NCBI GenBank assembly: GCA_958430865.1
Contig: CAUDNR010000035.1
Span: forward strand, 1 to 33,310
Length of the DNA: 33,310 nucleotides
Source: Entrophospora sp. SA101
Taxonomy: Eukaryota > Glomeromycota > Glomeromycetes > Entrophosporales > Entrophosporaceae
Direction: 5' to 3'
Position numbers and translations under genes: made by a program. This document shows, piece by piece, positions 32,478 to 33,310 of the stretch. The first letter of the stretch is position 1; every line of letters starts with the position of its first letter. Under the pieces are notes generated by a model. It saw only the letters and a list, made by a program, of their open reading frames with translations. It made no database searches and had not been told where the DNA came from.

Positions 32478-33310
32478 ATGGGGGTTCTCTAGCAAAAGGT
32501 GCCCTCTGATCAAAATTGAGTTTTTTGCATAATATATATTTATATTACAAGGATTATAACTGGTGAAAAAATCAGATCATGTTTATTTAGTAAAAAAACG
32601 AGTGATCAGGCAATAAAGAATTTTTTAAATTAATTAATTTGCACAAAGTCTTGGATTGATCCACAACCCCATTTTTATTAGTTACACCAAGTTTGATAAA
32701 AAATAAACGTAAATAATAAATACATGATATTAATATTAATATTAATATTAATCAGGGTTTGGACAGAGAATGTCTTTATATGGATTATCTACATACTGAT
32801 GAATGTTAGCAAATAAATATTTTTTTCAATCTTCTGATAAAGGAACAACTTCAAGAAAATTTAATTGTGTATCTTAATCAAAATTTGTATTCTTTAAAAG
32901 ATTATAAAAGCATTCTTCTCCACCAGATTTTTTTGAAAAATAAACTATTCCAATATCATTTGATGAACTGCTAAAGCAAAAATGATGATACTTTGTTATA
33001 TTTGGTAAAGTTCTAAAATGATCTTTTAACATTGAATTAAAGTCTTTCCATTTCCAACCTAACCCATTATTATATCCAATAGACTTATTATCTATAGATG
33101 ATTTGTTTATAACCACCTCAACATCATCAACAGTATTTATACAACTGTTCTTGTATGCTTTTTTAATAGATCCAAATTCAGCATCACAAATAAATTTTGC
33201 ATGCCCAGGTATCATAAAATTTATATAAATATCCTCATACCAACCCAACATTGTTAACCATGACCAAAACCAAAGAGACAAATTGTTTTTATTTTGTCCA
33301 GGACAATTAT
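32478..33310 (-). mobile_element. DUF7869 TIR transposon, second copy, cut by the window end
   Basis: Starts with the same ATGGGGGTTCTC terminus as at 13372. Only the 3' part of the gene is visible; the 5' terminus and the fold-back insertion would lie beyond the window if the duplication continues. Confidence 0.75.
32748..33310 (-). pseudogene. DUF7869 protein, C-terminal part of the second copy
   Basis: Identical to the 13642-14204 part of the first copy. It contains LSLWFWSWLTMLGW, NFMIPGHAKFICDAEFG and the C-terminal domain, the same in-frame stops after NTNFD (32874-32876) and after PLSED, and the distal tail to 32748. The sequence is open at the window edge; the 5' half is not seen. 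Sharing the same stops shows that the gene was already dead before the duplication (or that both are one locus). Confidence 0.75.

Larger units (their letters stand above)
21290..33310. repeat. Right copy of the 12-kb duplicated block (partner 2184-14204)
   Basis: Identical to 2184-14204 at a constant offset of 19,106 bp wherever compared. It reaches the window end, so the full length of the duplication is unknown but at least 12,021 bp. Confidence 0.95.

Noticed and set aside
1..33310. tRNA, rRNA, spliceosomal RNA or CRISPR array
   Set aside because: No B-box-like GGTTCGAATCC, no rRNA or snRNA words and no regularly spaced repeats were found on reading both strands; a covariance-model search was not possible here.

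Overview
The window looks like nuclear DNA of an arbuscular mycorrhizal fungus, most likely Rhizophagus or a close relative. It is very AT-rich and has short GT-AG introns. It carries a bHLH regulator with long Asn/Asp/His/Gly runs, and it is crowded with transposon debris of kinds I know from Glomeromycotina genomes: DUF7869 proteins, hAT elements, a Rhizophagus-type repeat family of unknown function, and a restriction-endonuclease-fold plus kinase (Crinkler-type) gene. No rRNA, tRNA, CRISPR or bacterial-type operon was seen. The organism call is from memory of such families, not from a search.

Layout. 1-1250: remnant of a DUF7869 transposon with a hAT element nested inside it (perfect 8-bp target duplication). 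1361-2339: a decayed repeat carrying a broken Rhizophagus-type ORF. 2184-14204: the left copy of a 12,021-bp block that recurs at 21290-33310 at a constant offset of 19,106 bp, with no difference found wherever I compared. The block holds the only clearly intact gene (bHLH, two exons, about 730 aa), a 391-bp MITE, a 674-bp terminal-inverted-repeat element, several short tandem repeats and some unrecognised coding-like fragments. 13372-15823: a full-length but inactivated TIR transposon whose single gene is a DUF7869 protein. 16369-17969: a broken endonuclease-fold/kinase gene. 18029-18038: a 10-N assembly gap. 18039-20490: mostly empty AT-rich DNA with remnants. 20491-21415: a second copy of the 1361-2309 repeat, diverged on its left side but identical to the first copy from 21290 on. 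21290-33310: second copy of the block, cut by the window end inside the DUF7869 transposon.

The main biological message is the duplicated bHLH locus. The change from diverged to identical sequence lies inside a repeat present at both left edges. That is what unequal crossing-over between two repeat copies would leave: a tandem duplication of a 19.1-kb unit carrying a transcription factor. The tandem order depends on the join across the N gap being correct. Perfect identity, including microsatellite and homopolymer lengths, means the event is very recent or is an assembly artefact. The second strong point is that the DUF7869 gene sits between matching inverted termini, which supports DUF7869 being a DDE-like transposase.
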